From Actinomycetota bacterium (GTDB lineage: Bacteria > Actinomycetota > Geothermincolia > Geothermincolales > RBG-13-55-18), in the NCBI GenBank assembly GCA_014360645.1, contig JACIXD010000004.1, positions 1-64,000 on the forward strand: a stretch of 64,000 nucleotides of DNA, read 5' to 3'. Under the pieces are notes generated by a model that ran no database searches, was not told the DNA's origin, and was given only the letters and a program-made list of their open reading frames with translations. Position numbers and translations under genes: made by a program. Positions 26,801 to 36,080 of the stretch are shown in pieces. The stretch's first letter is position 1, and each line of letters starts with the position of its first letter.

Positions 26801-29800
26801 CCTACCGCATCGGCGGACTGCCCCCGGGTGATTACCGGGTCTCATTCAACCACGCCTCGGGGCAGAACTACCTCGACGAATGGTACGACGACGCCGCGGA
26901 CTTCTACGCCGCCACGCGGATCAGCTTGCCCAAGGGCGGCGGGGCGAACGGCATCGACGCCAACCTCGCCACCGGCGGATCGGTGTCCGGCAGGGTCACG
27001 GGAAGCGACGCACCCGACGGGCTCGAGGGCGTGCAGGTGCGCGTGCTGGACACCGACTACGGGTTCGTCGGCGGCACCCTCACGAAAGCGGACGGCTCCT
27101 ATTCCGTGGGAGGCCTGCTCACGGGAACCTACTACGTGGAGTTCTACACAGGCGACCCCTGGTCCGACGACGCCCTCAACTACCGCGGCGAGTTCTACAA
27201 CGACCGTCAGGAGTGGAAGGACGCCGATCCGGTCTCCGTGACCGCGGGCTCCGACACCCGTCTGGACGAGGCCGTGCTGCAGCGCTACGCCACCATCTCC
27301 GGGCGCGTCACCGGGACCGGCCACGCGGACGGCTTGGAAGGCGTGGAGGTGTACCTCTACAGCGAGAGCTTCTGGTACAAGAACGACTGGACGCGGACCG
27401 ACGCCTCTGGCTTCTATTCCTTCGACCGCGTGGAGGGCGGCAGCTACAGCGTCTATTTCAGAGCCGACGGCTTCAACAACGAAAACGGCACCGATTATGC
27501 CTCCGAGTGGTACGACGACAGGGCCGGCCGCAAACAGGCGGATATCCTTGACGTCGCCATGGGCGAGGATCTCGCGAACGTCAACGCCGTTCTCGAGCGC
27601 GCGGGCCGCATCACGGGACGGGTAACCAGCGCCTCCAGACCCCGGGGCGTGAGCGGCCATATGGCTAAGGTCTATGACCCCGAGGGCAACTTCATCACCC
27701 AGGCAAATACCGAGAGCGACGGTTACTACGAGGCGCGCGTGAAACCTGGCACCTACAAGGTCGCTTCCCTCTCAGATTACTGCTACTACCGTTATATATG
27801 GTACGACGGCAAGTCCACCCTCGAGGAGGCCGACCCAGTTACCGTCACCGAGGGCCGGACGATGTCGGGCATCGACTTCTACCTGCCCGGAACCGGCTCC
27901 ATCTCAGGCAAGGTGACCAGCAACGAGCACCCCGATGGCGTTTCCGGGCTGAATGTGTTTCTCTACTGGGCGGACAATCCCTATGACTATTTCGACACGT
28001 TTACGAACGATAATGGCGAGTATTCGTTCCAGGACGTGCCGGTGGGTGAATATAAGGTGAGGTTTATGCACTACTACCATGCCTCCCACACCTCAAAATG
28101 GTACGACGGCAAGGGCGATTTTGATTCCGCCACCACCATAACCGTCACGGAGGGCGCCGAGACGCGGGATATAGACGCCCACTTCACTGACGAGGCCTCC
28201 ATCACCGGTCGCGTCACCGACTCATCAATCCACCCCAGGGGGCTCCAGGACGTGAGGGTCGAGTTGTATGACACCAGTCATATCTTAATGGCGAGCACAC
28301 TGACGAATGAGGAAGGCACCTACACCCTCAGGGGCCTCGCGCCGGGCGACTACAAGGTGTTCTTTGCAACTGATTCGTATGCGAGTGAATACCTCGACGA
28401 GTGGTATAAAGACAAGCCGGGCTTCGAGGCCGCGGACCTCGTGACCGTGAGCGTGGGCACTCCAACCGAGCTCGATGACGCCGTACTCGAGCTCGGGGGC
28501 TCCATCTCCGGCCACGTCAGCGGGGACGATGCTCCGGGCGGCCTGGAGGGCGTTCTGGTCACAATATACGGAGAAGGTTATTTCTACCATGGGGATGCCA
28601 CCACCGACGAGAACGGAGACTTCAGGGTGGGAGGCCTGCCTACGGGTGAATACCGCGTATGGTTCTATCATCATGGGTACATCACAGAGTTCTACGACGA
28701 CCAACCCGACTTCCAGCAGGCCGACCCCGTATCCGTGACCGCAGGCGAGGACACCCCCCTAGGGGAGGTCGTCCTCCAGCGCTACGCCTCCATATCCGGG
28801 CGCGTCACCAGCGCCTCCCAGCCGGACGGCGTCGAGGGCCTGCACGTCTATCTCTACCGCGCGGATGACCCCGGCGGTTGGGTGGATTGCCGCGTCACCG
28901 ACGAGCAAGGTTACTACAGCTTCGAACGGCTGTATCCCGGCGCCTACAAGGTGGCCTTCTCCCCCATCTCGGGCATGGACTACGCCGAGGAATGGTTCGA
29001 CGGGCAGCCCGATTTCGAGCGCGCGGAGGTCATAGATCTGGCCTCGGGCGAGAACCGCGAGGACATCAACGCCTTCATGGACCCGGGCGGCTCCATCAGC
29101 GGGCGCGTCACCTCCGGCTCCAGGCCTGACGGCATAGAGGGGGTGGGGGTCACCGCCTACACCCCGGACGGGAGGTACGCCCGCGCCTGCCACACCGAGG
29201 CCGACGGCACCTATTACCTCGGCGGCCTCGCCACGGGAGAGTACCTGGTGAGGTTCGACCCCGGCCGCATGCCATATAAGGGCGAGTGGTACGAGGATAA
29301 GTACGAGCAACGGTTCGCGGACGCGGTGAGCGTGACCGCCGGCTCCGCGACCACGGGCATCGACGCCGTGCTCGCCGACAGCGGTTCCATCTCTGGTCGC
29401 GTCACCAGCGACGCCCAGCCCGACGGAGTCGGCGACGTCTACGTGCACGCCTACCCGGCCAGCGACGAGTGGAACTGGTCCGGTTACGCCGTTACCCGCG
29501 GCGACGGCACCTACGTCATCGAGAACCTGGTGCCGGGAGAGTACAGGGTCATCTTCAATTCCTCCTCGGGTCAGAACTACAAGTCGTTGTGGTACGACGG
29601 CGCCGACTCCTTCCTGGATGCCAGGCCGGTGATGGTCAACGAGCGCGTGAACACAGGGCACATCGACGGACACTTGAGCGAATACGCCTCCGTCTCCGGC
29701 CGGGTCACGGATGGAGAGGGCAACGGCGTGCCGGACGTACTGGTGCGCTTCTTCAAGGACGGCACGGTCGAGGTGGACAGCGTGCTCACCGACTCCGAGG

Positions 29801-32322
29801 GCAGGTACGAGCGCTACAACCTCGCCGAGGGCACCTACCTCGTGAAGTTCGAGCCGCCCTTCACCTCACCGTGCAAGGCGGAGTGGTTCGACGACAGGCC
29901 CGACCAGGCCTCGGCCACGCAGGTGAACCTCTCTCCGGGAGAGAAGAAGGTCGGTGTGGACGCGGTCCTGAGCGTGGAGGGGGCGCCCCGGGTACTGTGG
30001 GTCAACCCGGACACCGGCATGGACACCCAGTCCCTGGACGACGTGTTCATCTTCGGGTCGGGCTTCGCCTCGGAGGGATACACCCTCCCCCGGGTGTTGC
30101 TCATGCGCGAGGGGCAGGCGGCAAACGAGGCGCGGGACGTAAAGCTCATTGACGCCAACTGTCTCACCTGCGACCTCAACCTCATCGAGCAGGCGTCCGG
30201 GCCCTGGGACGTGGTGGTGGTCAACCCCAACGGCCAGGGAGGGCGTCTGGAGAGCGGCTTCACCGTCGTGCACAAGCCCCAGCCCCCCACCCTGCTGGGA
30301 CCGGTCACCGCCCTGGTGGGCCAGGTGGGCTTGCACGGCACCGCGGAGGCCGGCTCCACGGTGAGGATATACCGCCGCCCGCAGGGTGAGGCGGAATGGA
30401 ATCAGGTAGAACAAACGGAGGTGAACCAGCACGGCAACTGGAACGCCGCCGGTGACTGCCCCTCCGAGGGCACCTACGAGTTCATGGCCAAGGCCACCAA
30501 TGGCGGGGTCGTCAGCGACCCCTCGGAGATCCTTACGGTGGTGGTAGGCGGCGCCGACCTCGCGGTGCTCACCGACTACTTCGCGAACCTGCACGGCGCG
30601 CGGTACGACCCGGACCCCGAAACCGGCGTCATCTATCTCTCCACCTTCTCGGGGGCGGAGTTCCAGGTAAGGATGAGGTTCTCCTCCGCGCCGGATACCG
30701 TCTCCTTCCAGTTCAAGGGGACCTCCTACCCGGTCACGGGTCCGGACGCCTCCGGCTGGTACACCGCCACCGTCTCCGGCTGGACCTGGTCTCCAGGCGT
30801 ACAGCAGGGCAAGATCCTCTACAACGATAACGGCATGGACTTCCAGCAGGCGGTGCTCGAGGTGGTGCTCATCGATCCCTCCGGCTACGTATACGACCTG
30901 GGCACCGGCCAGAAGGTGCAGGGGGCCAGAGCCACCCTGCAGTACTGGTTCGGCGGCACCTGGCGGGACTGGCCGGCCGACGAGTACGGACAGGCCAACC
31001 CCCAGTACACCGACGACGAGGGCAGGTACGGCTGGGATGTGCATCCGGGCAAGTACCGGGTGCTGGTGGCTAAAGACACCTACCAGGGAGCCACCAGCGA
31101 AGAGGTGACGGTGCCTCCGGAGGTGACGGACCTCAACATCGGGCTGCGCAGGAACGCTCCGTCCATCACCTCCATCACCCCTACAACCGGCAAGGCGGGC
31201 GAGCGGGTGACGATCAGGGGCACGTGCTTCGGCGCCGTGCAGGCGGGGAGCAAGGTCACCTTCGCGGGAGACAAGAACGCCACCGTGGTCTCCTGGAACG
31301 ACACCGATATCGTTTGCACCGTGCCCGTGGGAGCGGTGAGCGGCGACGTGGTGGTGGTGACCGCGGGAGGGACCAGCAACGGCGTCAGCTTCACCGTCCA
31401 GACACCACCGCCGTCCATCCCCAGGCCGACCATCACCTCCATCAACCCGGCGAAGGGCAAGGTTGGCGACACGGTGATCATCGGCGGAGAGCATTTCGGC
31501 GCCTCCCGGAGCGCAAGCTCGGTCATCTTCGCCGGGAACAAGACCGCGGCCGTGGTCTCCTGGAGCGACACCGTTATCGTTTGCACCGTGCCCGTGGGAG
31601 CGGTGAGCGGCGACGTGGTGGTGGTGACCGCGGGAGGGACCAGCAACGGCGTGTGGTTCGAGGTCGAGGGAGAGTACAAGCCTGCCCAGGGGACTACCTG
31701 GTACCTGGCCGAGGGCTACACCGGGGGCGATTTCGACACCTGGGTGCTGGTGCAGAACCCGGGCCCGGAGAAGGCCACCGTCACCCTCTCCTTCCAGCTG
31801 GTGGAGGGCATGGCTTCCGATTACACCTTCGAGCTGCCCGCGGGCATGCGCAAGTCGGTGCACCTGGACGAGCTCCCCGACCTGGCGGACGCCCAGGTGT
31901 CCACCAAGGTGAGCTCGAACGTGCCGGTGGTGGCGGAGCGCGCCGTCTACTTCAGGTATGACGGCAAGGAAGGAGGGCACTGCTCCATAGGGGTCACCGA
32001 GCCCGCCAGCGCCTGGTACCTGGCCGAGGGCTACACCGGGGGCGATTTCGACACCTGGGTGCTGGTGCAGAACCCGGGCCCGGAGAAGGCCACCGTCACC
32101 CTCTCCTTCCAGCTGGTGGAGGGCATGGCTTCCGATTACACCTTCGAGCTGCCCGCGGGCATGCGCAAGTCGGTGCACCTGGACGAGCTCCCCGACCTGG
32201 CGGACGCCCAGGTGTCCACCAAGGTGAGCTCGAACGTGCCGGTGGTGGCGGAGCGCGCCGTCTACTTCAGGTATGACGGCAAGGAAGGAGGGCACTGCTC
32301 CGTCGGCTATACGGAACGGTAG
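23809..32322 (+). CDS. Giant (2837-residue) exported adhesin-like protein with 20 CnaB-like repeats
   Basis: After a signal peptide (residues 1-43, ending L-A-H-A-Q) come 20 repeats of about 95-105 residues (45-2060). Each starts I-S-G-x-V-T, has a central T-D-x-x-G-x-Y-x-I-x-G-L-x-x-G-x-Y, then a W-Y-D-D/K motif and A-D-x-V-x-V-T. This resembles carboxypeptidase-regulatory/CnaB-like beta modules of stalk-forming surface proteins. Next are a TIG-like domain (about 2065), mixed Ig-like modules, two further IPT/TIG domains (about 2445-2620) and two copies of the shared W-Y-L-A-E-G-Y-T-G domain (2630-2837). No LPXTG motif or C-terminal membrane anchor is seen, so attachment may depend on the terminal domains. 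The ATG follows GGGGGTGTGAAGCG. A terminator follows. Role in surface adhesion or matrix is inference. Confidence 0.85.
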   Translation: MKRDNRALGWKARTVAIGVLLMLISGFFPAFPTLLKTRLAHAQGGSISGTVTGGGGPLENVEVVAYVWSGDWGWWDYAGNARTGTDGTYEISGLEPGYYIVEFMPPSDSYYIGRFYDDQFMGNRGEEDTHDFWVDGENPATGIDTVLEMGGKISGQVTSASEPDGVDDVWVGVYDLDQNYITGASTGWDNEGRYETRALPAGTYKLRISPSWGSEYLPQWYDRKGDFGSADEVTVTLGETAEANVTLQEGGRISGRVTNAADEFLENVEVYAIPYDYWDDYSDYRAYTQADGTYEIRGLPTDQYRIRFNPPSGCLYLWEYYENTRERSSATPVDAVVGGLTEDIDAVLEMGGNISGRVTSASEPDGVDGVWVDVYDLGQNYITGASTGWDNEGRYETRALPAGTYKLRISPSWGSEYLPQWYDRKGDFGSADEVTVTLGETAEANVTLQKGGRISGQVTSASEPDGVDGVWVDVYDLGQNYITGASTGWDNEGRYETRALPAGTYKLRISPSWGSEYLPQWYDRKGDFGSADEVTVTLGETAEANVTLQKGGRISGQVTSASEPDGVPYVEVRLYSANDPDNYIYSTWTDWNNGTYSLQGILPGEYKVLFVPQWWYPDYAREWYEDKRSFETADVIAVGEGENLTGISVVLERNGCISGRVTGELDPDGLYGVEVLAYDLDENYTGRGGWTDSRGRYTITGLEEGSYKLYFVPYYKPAYGSRWYDDKPDFESADPVEVRIESETPDIDAHLVTGSLSGTVTSPDEPEGVSRVDVFVYDANGDYRGSAVTDESGTYTINNLPSGEYFVYVYPWWPNANEGRTYAFEWFEDKGAIEEADPVEVEAGKDTPHIDFSLESGSISGTVTGHERLALEGVDVYVHDGYFHLVGTAATGAGGSYTVKGIRPGDYAVYFDPTWIRESQGKDYTGEYYDDRLSFYEADRVTVAGDVTGIDASLEAGSFIAGTVTSGGQPAAGVFVHAYRAGDPTYWVAYTETGADGSYRIGGLPPGDYRVSFNHASGQNYLDEWYDDAADFYAATRISLPKGGGANGIDANLATGGSVSGRVTGSDAPDGLEGVQVRVLDTDYGFVGGTLTKADGSYSVGGLLTGTYYVEFYTGDPWSDDALNYRGEFYNDRQEWKDADPVSVTAGSDTRLDEAVLQRYATISGRVTGTGHADGLEGVEVYLYSESFWYKNDWTRTDASGFYSFDRVEGGSYSVYFRADGFNNENGTDYASEWYDDRAGRKQADILDVAMGEDLANVNAVLERAGRITGRVTSASRPRGVSGHMAKVYDPEGNFITQANTESDGYYEARVKPGTYKVASLSDYCYYRYIWYDGKSTLEEADPVTVTEGRTMSGIDFYLPGTGSISGKVTSNEHPDGVSGLNVFLYWADNPYDYFDTFTNDNGEYSFQDVPVGEYKVRFMHYYHASHTSKWYDGKGDFDSATTITVTEGAETRDIDAHFTDEASITGRVTDSSIHPRGLQDVRVELYDTSHILMASTLTNEEGTYTLRGLAPGDYKVFFATDSYASEYLDEWYKDKPGFEAADLVTVSVGTPTELDDAVLELGGSISGHVSGDDAPGGLEGVLVTIYGEGYFYHGDATTDENGDFRVGGLPTGEYRVWFYHHGYITEFYDDQPDFQQADPVSVTAGEDTPLGEVVLQRYASISGRVTSASQPDGVEGLHVYLYRADDPGGWVDCRVTDEQGYYSFERLYPGAYKVAFSPISGMDYAEEWFDGQPDFERAEVIDLASGENREDINAFMDPGGSISGRVTSGSRPDGIEGVGVTAYTPDGRYARACHTEADGTYYLGGLATGEYLVRFDPGRMPYKGEWYEDKYEQRFADAVSVTAGSATTGIDAVLADSGSISGRVTSDAQPDGVGDVYVHAYPASDEWNWSGYAVTRGDGTYVIENLVPGEYRVIFNSSSGQNYKSLWYDGADSFLDARPVMVNERVNTGHIDGHLSEYASVSGRVTDGEGNGVPDVLVRFFKDGTVEVDSVLTDSEGRYERYNLAEGTYLVKFEPPFTSPCKAEWFDDRPDQASATQVNLSPGEKKVGVDAVLSVEGAPRVLWVNPDTGMDTQSLDDVFIFGSGFASEGYTLPRVLLMREGQAANEARDVKLIDANCLTCDLNLIEQASGPWDVVVVNPNGQGGRLESGFTVVHKPQPPTLLGPVTALVGQVGLHGTAEAGSTVRIYRRPQGEAEWNQVEQTEVNQHGNWNAAGDCPSEGTYEFMAKATNGGVVSDPSEILTVVVGGADLAVLTDYFANLHGARYDPDPETGVIYLSTFSGAEFQVRMRFSSAPDTVSFQFKGTSYPVTGPDASGWYTATVSGWTWSPGVQQGKILYNDNGMDFQQAVLEVVLIDPSGYVYDLGTGQKVQGARATLQYWFGGTWRDWPADEYGQANPQYTDDEGRYGWDVHPGKYRVLVAKDTYQGATSEEVTVPPEVTDLNIGLRRNAPSITSITPTTGKAGERVTIRGTCFGAVQAGSKVTFAGDKNATVVSWNDTDIVCTVPVGAVSGDVVVVTAGGTSNGVSFTVQTPPPSIPRPTITSINPAKGKVGDTVIIGGEHFGASRSASSVIFAGNKTAAVVSWSDTVIVCTVPVGAVSGDVVVVTAGGTSNGVWFEVEGEYKPAQGTTWYLAEGYTGGDFDTWVLVQNPGPEKATVTLSFQLVEGMASDYTFELPAGMRKSVHLDELPDLADAQVSTKVSSNVPVVAERAVYFRYDGKEGGHCSIGVTEPASAWYLAEGYTGGDFDTWVLVQNPGPEKATVTLSFQLVEGMASDYTFELPAGMRKSVHLDELPDLADAQVSTKVSSNVPVVAERAVYFRYDGKEGGHCSVGYTER
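24855..25454 (+). repeat. Two almost identical 300-bp repeat units inside the giant gene
   Basis: Units four and five of the CnaB-like series are identical over long stretches at an exact 300-base spacing. Unit two (from about 24252) is a close match, and unit six begins the same way and then diverges. This indicates recent duplication or gene conversion. Confidence 0.88.
31699..32314 (+). repeat. Duplicated 315-bp terminal domain of the giant gene
   Basis: The two C-terminal shared domains begin at 31699 and 32014 and are identical at base level for about 290 bases. Confidence 0.88.
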
Positions 32323-32331
32323 AAGGCAGAA

Positions 32332-32365
32332 CGCCCCGGGCGGATATGCTTTTCCGCCCGGGGCG
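32332..32365 (+). terminator. Terminator hairpin after the giant gene
   Basis: A 13-bp perfect stem (CGCCCCGGGCGGA / TCCGCCCGGGGCG) with an eight-base loop, 10 bases after the stop. No U tract follows. Confidence 0.65.
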
Positions 32366-32673
32366 GCACCCCTCGATAAACGATGAGGCTGGGTGATCAG
32401 ATCGTTATGGCAGGTGTTGGCAACGGAAGGCGGCGGAGAAACACGGGCGGCCGATTCGAGGAGCTATTTCAACCGGTATTTCTCCTGTCATGGTTTGCAT
32501 TTCCGGGATCTGGGTATATAATGATGAGCGTTAGTGCATGCGGGAGAAGACAAGCGACAAGTCTATACTCTGCATGCACGTGTAGTTGGTAGGGCTTGAT
32601 GTTTTCCGAGAAACCCGGAAATAAGATCAGTGTCGGTCTCCGGGTAGAGAGACAAGAGGGAGAGGTGAGGAAT
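32366..32673. other. Region ahead of the two-gene cassette
   Basis: No gene seen. GGTATATAATGATG (about 32512-32525) contains TATAAT and could be the -10 of a promoter for the cassette. Confidence 0.4.
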
Positions 32674-33447
32674 GTGCGAAGAGTCCTTGTCATCGCGCTG
32701 ATCGCGGTATTCGCCTCCACCGCCCTCGCCCTTGCCGCGTGGAAGGTCGCGGACATGGTGCGTGGCGAGGAACGGGGGTCGCCCCCGGGGGGCGAGTCCT
32801 CTGCGGTGGGAGCGGAAGCCCCAGAAAGCGGCCCCCAGGATGGTGCTGCCGTATCGGTGGAGGGCTCCAAAGAGGCCGGCGCAGAAGCGGCTGGGCTTCC
32901 GGGGGGAGAGGATTCATCCTACGATGATCCCGACCAGCGCTACGTCACCGAGACCCAGCGCCACCAGAACTTCTTCATCGCCCTGGCCGAGGGGCGTATA
33001 AAGCGCCTGGACGCGGTGGCCACCGACGTGGCTCCCGGCGGGGACGCCAACACGTCCTACCTCTATTTCACCGTCACCACCACCGACGGCTCCAAGCACG
33101 ACGGCACCATGGTGCTCAAGAAGTCAGGCGGGATATGGCGGATCGCCGCTATCCGCCAGCTCGGAGGCAGCCTTGGCGGGGGAACCAATTACGTGGTGCC
33201 CGCGGCGTTCGAGGACGACCTGGCCCGGGAGATCAACGAGCTCCAGGAGTTCCTCTCCAAGGTGGCCGAGGGGCGCCTCGACTACATGATCGTGGACACC
33301 GTGGACAGGGTGTCCGACACCGAGACGGTGCTCAACGGCAAGGTGGTGGGCGTGGGCGGACGCATCGAGAGCACGCGCATGACCCTGCACAAGGACTTTG
33401 AGCTCTGGCACCTGACGAGCATCGTCAGCCTGGGACGCCTGCAGTAG
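32674..33447 (+). CDS. Cassette protein A (copy 1): membrane-anchored 'RYVTETQRHQNFF' protein
   Basis: About 257 residues: a membrane or signal segment (V-L-V-I-A-L-I-A-V-F...), a low-complexity Gly/Glu/Ala linker, then a conserved domain starting D-P-D-Q-R-Y-V-T-E-T-Q-R-H-Q-N-F-F. Further marks are G-x-x-N-T-S-Y, W-R-I-A-A-I-x-Q-L and T-N-Y-x-V, ending W-H-L-T. No known family is recognised; the order of strands hints at an NTF2-like or similar small alpha/beta fold, which is a guess. The gene at 57921 is a clear paralog, and comparing the two sets the start at the GTG at 32674 (GGTGAGGAAT upstream); the frame is open from a TTG at 32596. The next gene begins nine bases after the stop, so the pair is an operon. 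Confidence 0.78.
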   Translation: MRRVLVIALIAVFASTALALAAWKVADMVRGEERGSPPGGESSAVGAEAPESGPQDGAAVSVEGSKEAGAEAAGLPGGEDSSYDDPDQRYVTETQRHQNFFIALAEGRIKRLDAVATDVAPGGDANTSYLYFTVTTTDGSKHDGTMVLKKSGGIWRIAAIRQLGGSLGGGTNYVVPAAFEDDLAREINELQEFLSKVAEGRLDYMIVDTVDRVSDTETVLNGKVVGVGGRIESTRMTLHKDFELWHLTSIVSLGRLQ

Positions 33448-33455
33448 CGGAGGAG

Positions 33456-35969
33456 GTGAGCGAAATGACAAACCTGAGAAGAAGCTTCGGGATTCACGTC
33501 CTCTGCGCCGTGCTGGTGATCGCCTTCCTGGTGGCCGTGCCCATCATCACCTCGGCCTTCGGCAGCGACATCGGGTCCGCGAAGGCAACCCCAGCGGGAG
33601 CCGTAAGCGATCCCCTGGACCGGCTCCCCTCCTCCCCGGCGGAGGCCCACGAAAGGCTGGCCGAGCGAGATATCGCCTGGCCCGAGGTGGGCGACGACTT
33701 CGACGCCGCGGCGGTCATCGAGGGCGTGCAGTCGGGGGTGCGGGTGGCCATCCCCTTCGATACCGTGAGCGGCTTCGTGACCAATGGCCCCGAGGTCAAG
33801 GTGGAGCTGTGGCGGGGAGCAGAAATGAAGGGCGAGAAGGTCGTGGCCACGGAGGCCGACAAGTGGTTCAAGGCGGACCTGTCAGGCATCGGTGAAGGCA
33901 TAAAATCCGGCGACGAGGTGAAGGTGACGGACCTAGGCGGTGGCAGCACGGTCACCATCAACTGCACCCTCACCGCGAACATCGATTTCGCCAACAACCG
34001 CGTGACGGGGACCACAACTGCGAACAGCGCCGTGGACGCCTACATCGTCGCGCCATCCACTTATTACAACGACGTGCCCCCCGGCGCGCTGCATGTACGC
34101 ACCACCTCCGCGGCTGGCGGCGGCTACACGGCGAACTTCGCGGGTCTCCTCGATCTGCGGAGGGGAGACGCCGCCTACGTCTTCTCCGTCAACCCCAACG
34201 GCCACGTGGTGATGAACGCGGCCGCCGGCTCGGGAGCAGGCCTGGTGGTCTATCCCCAGTACGACGATGTCATGGGGTATTACATCCCCGGCTCCGCCCT
34301 CGCGGTGAAGGCGGGGTCGGCGACCCAGAACACCACCGCCGGAGGTGACGGCTTCTTCGAGGCCTGGTTCCAGAACTCCGATATCAAGGACGGCACCAAG
34401 GTGACCTGCAACATGGGCGGGGCGCGCGAGGTCATCGTGCGCGACGTCACCGCCACCTGCGACCCCGGAACCAACCGGGTGGAGGGCACTTGCCCCCCCA
34501 ATGCGGCGGTGCGCGTGACCATGGACATCCACGGCACCCCGGTGGTCTACGAGACCACCAGCAACTCCTCGGGGGTCTTCTCCGTGGACCTGGGAGACGA
34601 CTATACGGCCACCGGCACGGACGTCTACAACGTCACCTGGTACGACGCCGACGGTGACGCCGTGGTCTACGAATTCCAGACCTTCTCCTGGTACCTGGCC
34701 GAGGGCTACACCGGCGGCGACTTCGACACCTGGGTGCTGGTGCAGAACCCGGGCCCGGCGGACGCCAAGATAACCATGACCTTCCAGCTGGTCGCCGGCA
34801 CCGCTCCCCCCTATTCCTTCGGCCTGCCGGCAGGCACCCGCAAGTCGGTGCACCTGGACGAGCTGCCCGGCCTGGCGGACGCCGAGGTGAGCACCAAGGT
34901 GACCTCCACCGCCGGCAACTGGGTGGTGGCGGAGCGTGCCGTCTATTTCACCTATGATGGCAAACAAGGCGGGCACGACTCCATCGGCGCCCTCACCCCC
35001 TCAAGAGACTGGTTCCTCGCCGAGGGCTACACCGGGGGCGAGTTCGACACTTGGGTGCTGGTGCAGAACCCGGGCACGGAGAAGGCCACCGTCACCCTCT
35101 CCTTCCAGCTGGTCAAGGGAACGGCGCCCGATCACACCTTCGAGCTGCCCGCGGGCATGCGCAAGTCGGTGCACCTGGACGAGCTCCCCGGCCTGGCGGA
35201 CGCCGAGGTGAGCACCAAGGTGAGCTCGAACGTGCCGGTGGTGGCGGAGCGCGCCGTCTACTTCGACTATAACGGCAAGAAGGGCGGGCACGATTCCATC
35301 GGCGTCAGCGCCACCTCCGACACCTGGTACCTGGCGGAGGGCTACACCGGCGGCGACTTCGACACCTGGGTGCTGGTGCAGAACCCGGGCCCGGAGAAGG
35401 CCAGGGTGACCATGGAGTTCCAGCTCGTGGAGGGCTCCGCGCCCGCCTACTCCTTCGACCTCGAGGGCGGGATGCGCAAGTCGGTGCACCTTGACGAGCT
35501 CCCCGGCCTGGCGGACGCCCAGGTGTCCACCAAGGTGAGCTCCACCGTCCCCGTGGTGGCGGAGCGCGCCGTCTACTTCACCTACGAGGGCAAGCAGGGC
35601 GGGCATGACTCCATCGGCACCAATAAGCCCGGCCCCGTCTGGTACCTCGCGGAGGGCTACACCGGCGGCGACTTCGACACCTGGGTGCTGGTACAGAACC
35701 CCGGGCTGGTGACGGCCAGGGTCACCCTCTCCTTCCAGCTGGTGGAGGGCACGGCTCCCGATTACACCTTCGACCTGCCGGGAGGCAAGAGGATGTCTGT
35801 GCACCTGGACGAGCTCCCCGGCCTGCAAGATGCCCAGGTATCAACCCTGGTCAAGGCCACCGACCAGTACGGCAACGACCTCAATGTGGTGGCGGAGCGC
35901 GCCGTATACTTCACCTACGAGGGCAAGCAGGGCGGGCATGACTCCATCGGCGTGCCCAAGGTGCTGTGA
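33456..35969 (+). CDS. Cassette protein B (copy 1): exported beta-rich protein with four surface repeats
   Basis: An 837-residue exported protein with a good ribosome site (GGAGGTGAGCGAA). After the signal segment (about 10-30) is D-P-L-D-R-L-P-S-S-P-x-E-A-H-E-R-L, then about 350 residues of beta-rich modules with T-F/Y-x-D-V/I-P-P-G-A and V-Y-P-Q-Y-D-D/E-V-M-G landmarks. Four shared domains (Y-L-A-E-G-Y-T-G-G-D/E-F-D-T-W-V-L-V-Q-N-P-G) start near residues 410, 519, 619 and 729. The gene at 55265 has the same layout throughout and is a paralog. No enzyme motif is seen. It follows protein A at nine bases in both cassettes' gene order, so the two probably act together at the cell surface. Confidence 0.82.
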   Translation: MSEMTNLRRSFGIHVLCAVLVIAFLVAVPIITSAFGSDIGSAKATPAGAVSDPLDRLPSSPAEAHERLAERDIAWPEVGDDFDAAAVIEGVQSGVRVAIPFDTVSGFVTNGPEVKVELWRGAEMKGEKVVATEADKWFKADLSGIGEGIKSGDEVKVTDLGGGSTVTINCTLTANIDFANNRVTGTTTANSAVDAYIVAPSTYYNDVPPGALHVRTTSAAGGGYTANFAGLLDLRRGDAAYVFSVNPNGHVVMNAAAGSGAGLVVYPQYDDVMGYYIPGSALAVKAGSATQNTTAGGDGFFEAWFQNSDIKDGTKVTCNMGGAREVIVRDVTATCDPGTNRVEGTCPPNAAVRVTMDIHGTPVVYETTSNSSGVFSVDLGDDYTATGTDVYNVTWYDADGDAVVYEFQTFSWYLAEGYTGGDFDTWVLVQNPGPADAKITMTFQLVAGTAPPYSFGLPAGTRKSVHLDELPGLADAEVSTKVTSTAGNWVVAERAVYFTYDGKQGGHDSIGALTPSRDWFLAEGYTGGEFDTWVLVQNPGTEKATVTLSFQLVKGTAPDHTFELPAGMRKSVHLDELPGLADAEVSTKVSSNVPVVAERAVYFDYNGKKGGHDSIGVSATSDTWYLAEGYTGGDFDTWVLVQNPGPEKARVTMEFQLVEGSAPAYSFDLEGGMRKSVHLDELPGLADAQVSTKVSSTVPVVAERAVYFTYEGKQGGHDSIGTNKPGPVWYLAEGYTGGDFDTWVLVQNPGLVTARVTLSFQLVEGTAPDYTFDLPGGKRMSVHLDELPGLQDAQVSTLVKATDQYGNDLNVVAERAVYFTYEGKQGGHDSIGVPKVL

Positions 35970-36017
35970 GCTGCTCGCTCAAGGATAAAGGAAAGGGACG
36001 CGCGAACGAGAAGACAG

Positions 36018-36051
36018 AAAAGAGGTGCCCCGCTTTCGGGGCACCTCTTTT
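36018..36051 (+). terminator. Rho-independent terminator
   Basis: A 14-bp perfect stem (AAAAGAGGTGCCCC / GGGGCACCTCTTTT) with loop GCTTTC, ending in TTTT, 48 bases after the stop of cassette protein B. Confidence 0.88.
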
Positions 36052-36053
36052 GC

Positions 36054-36059
36054 TATAAT
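36054..36059 (+). promoter_or_regulatory. TATAAT box directly after the terminator
   Basis: A consensus -10 (TATAAT) three bases beyond the terminator and 21 bases before the next ATG. A matching -35 would have to lie inside the hairpin, so this may be an extended -10 promoter or chance. Confidence 0.35.
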
Positions 36060-36080
36060 GGCCAGGGGTGACAGCAGAGC

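Noticed and set aside
29866-32295. Long open frame antisense to the giant adhesin-like gene
   Set aside because: Its residues (many H, V, G, A, L, Q in runs) are the usual reverse-frame shadow of a GC-rich gene; it has no motif, signal or ribosome site.
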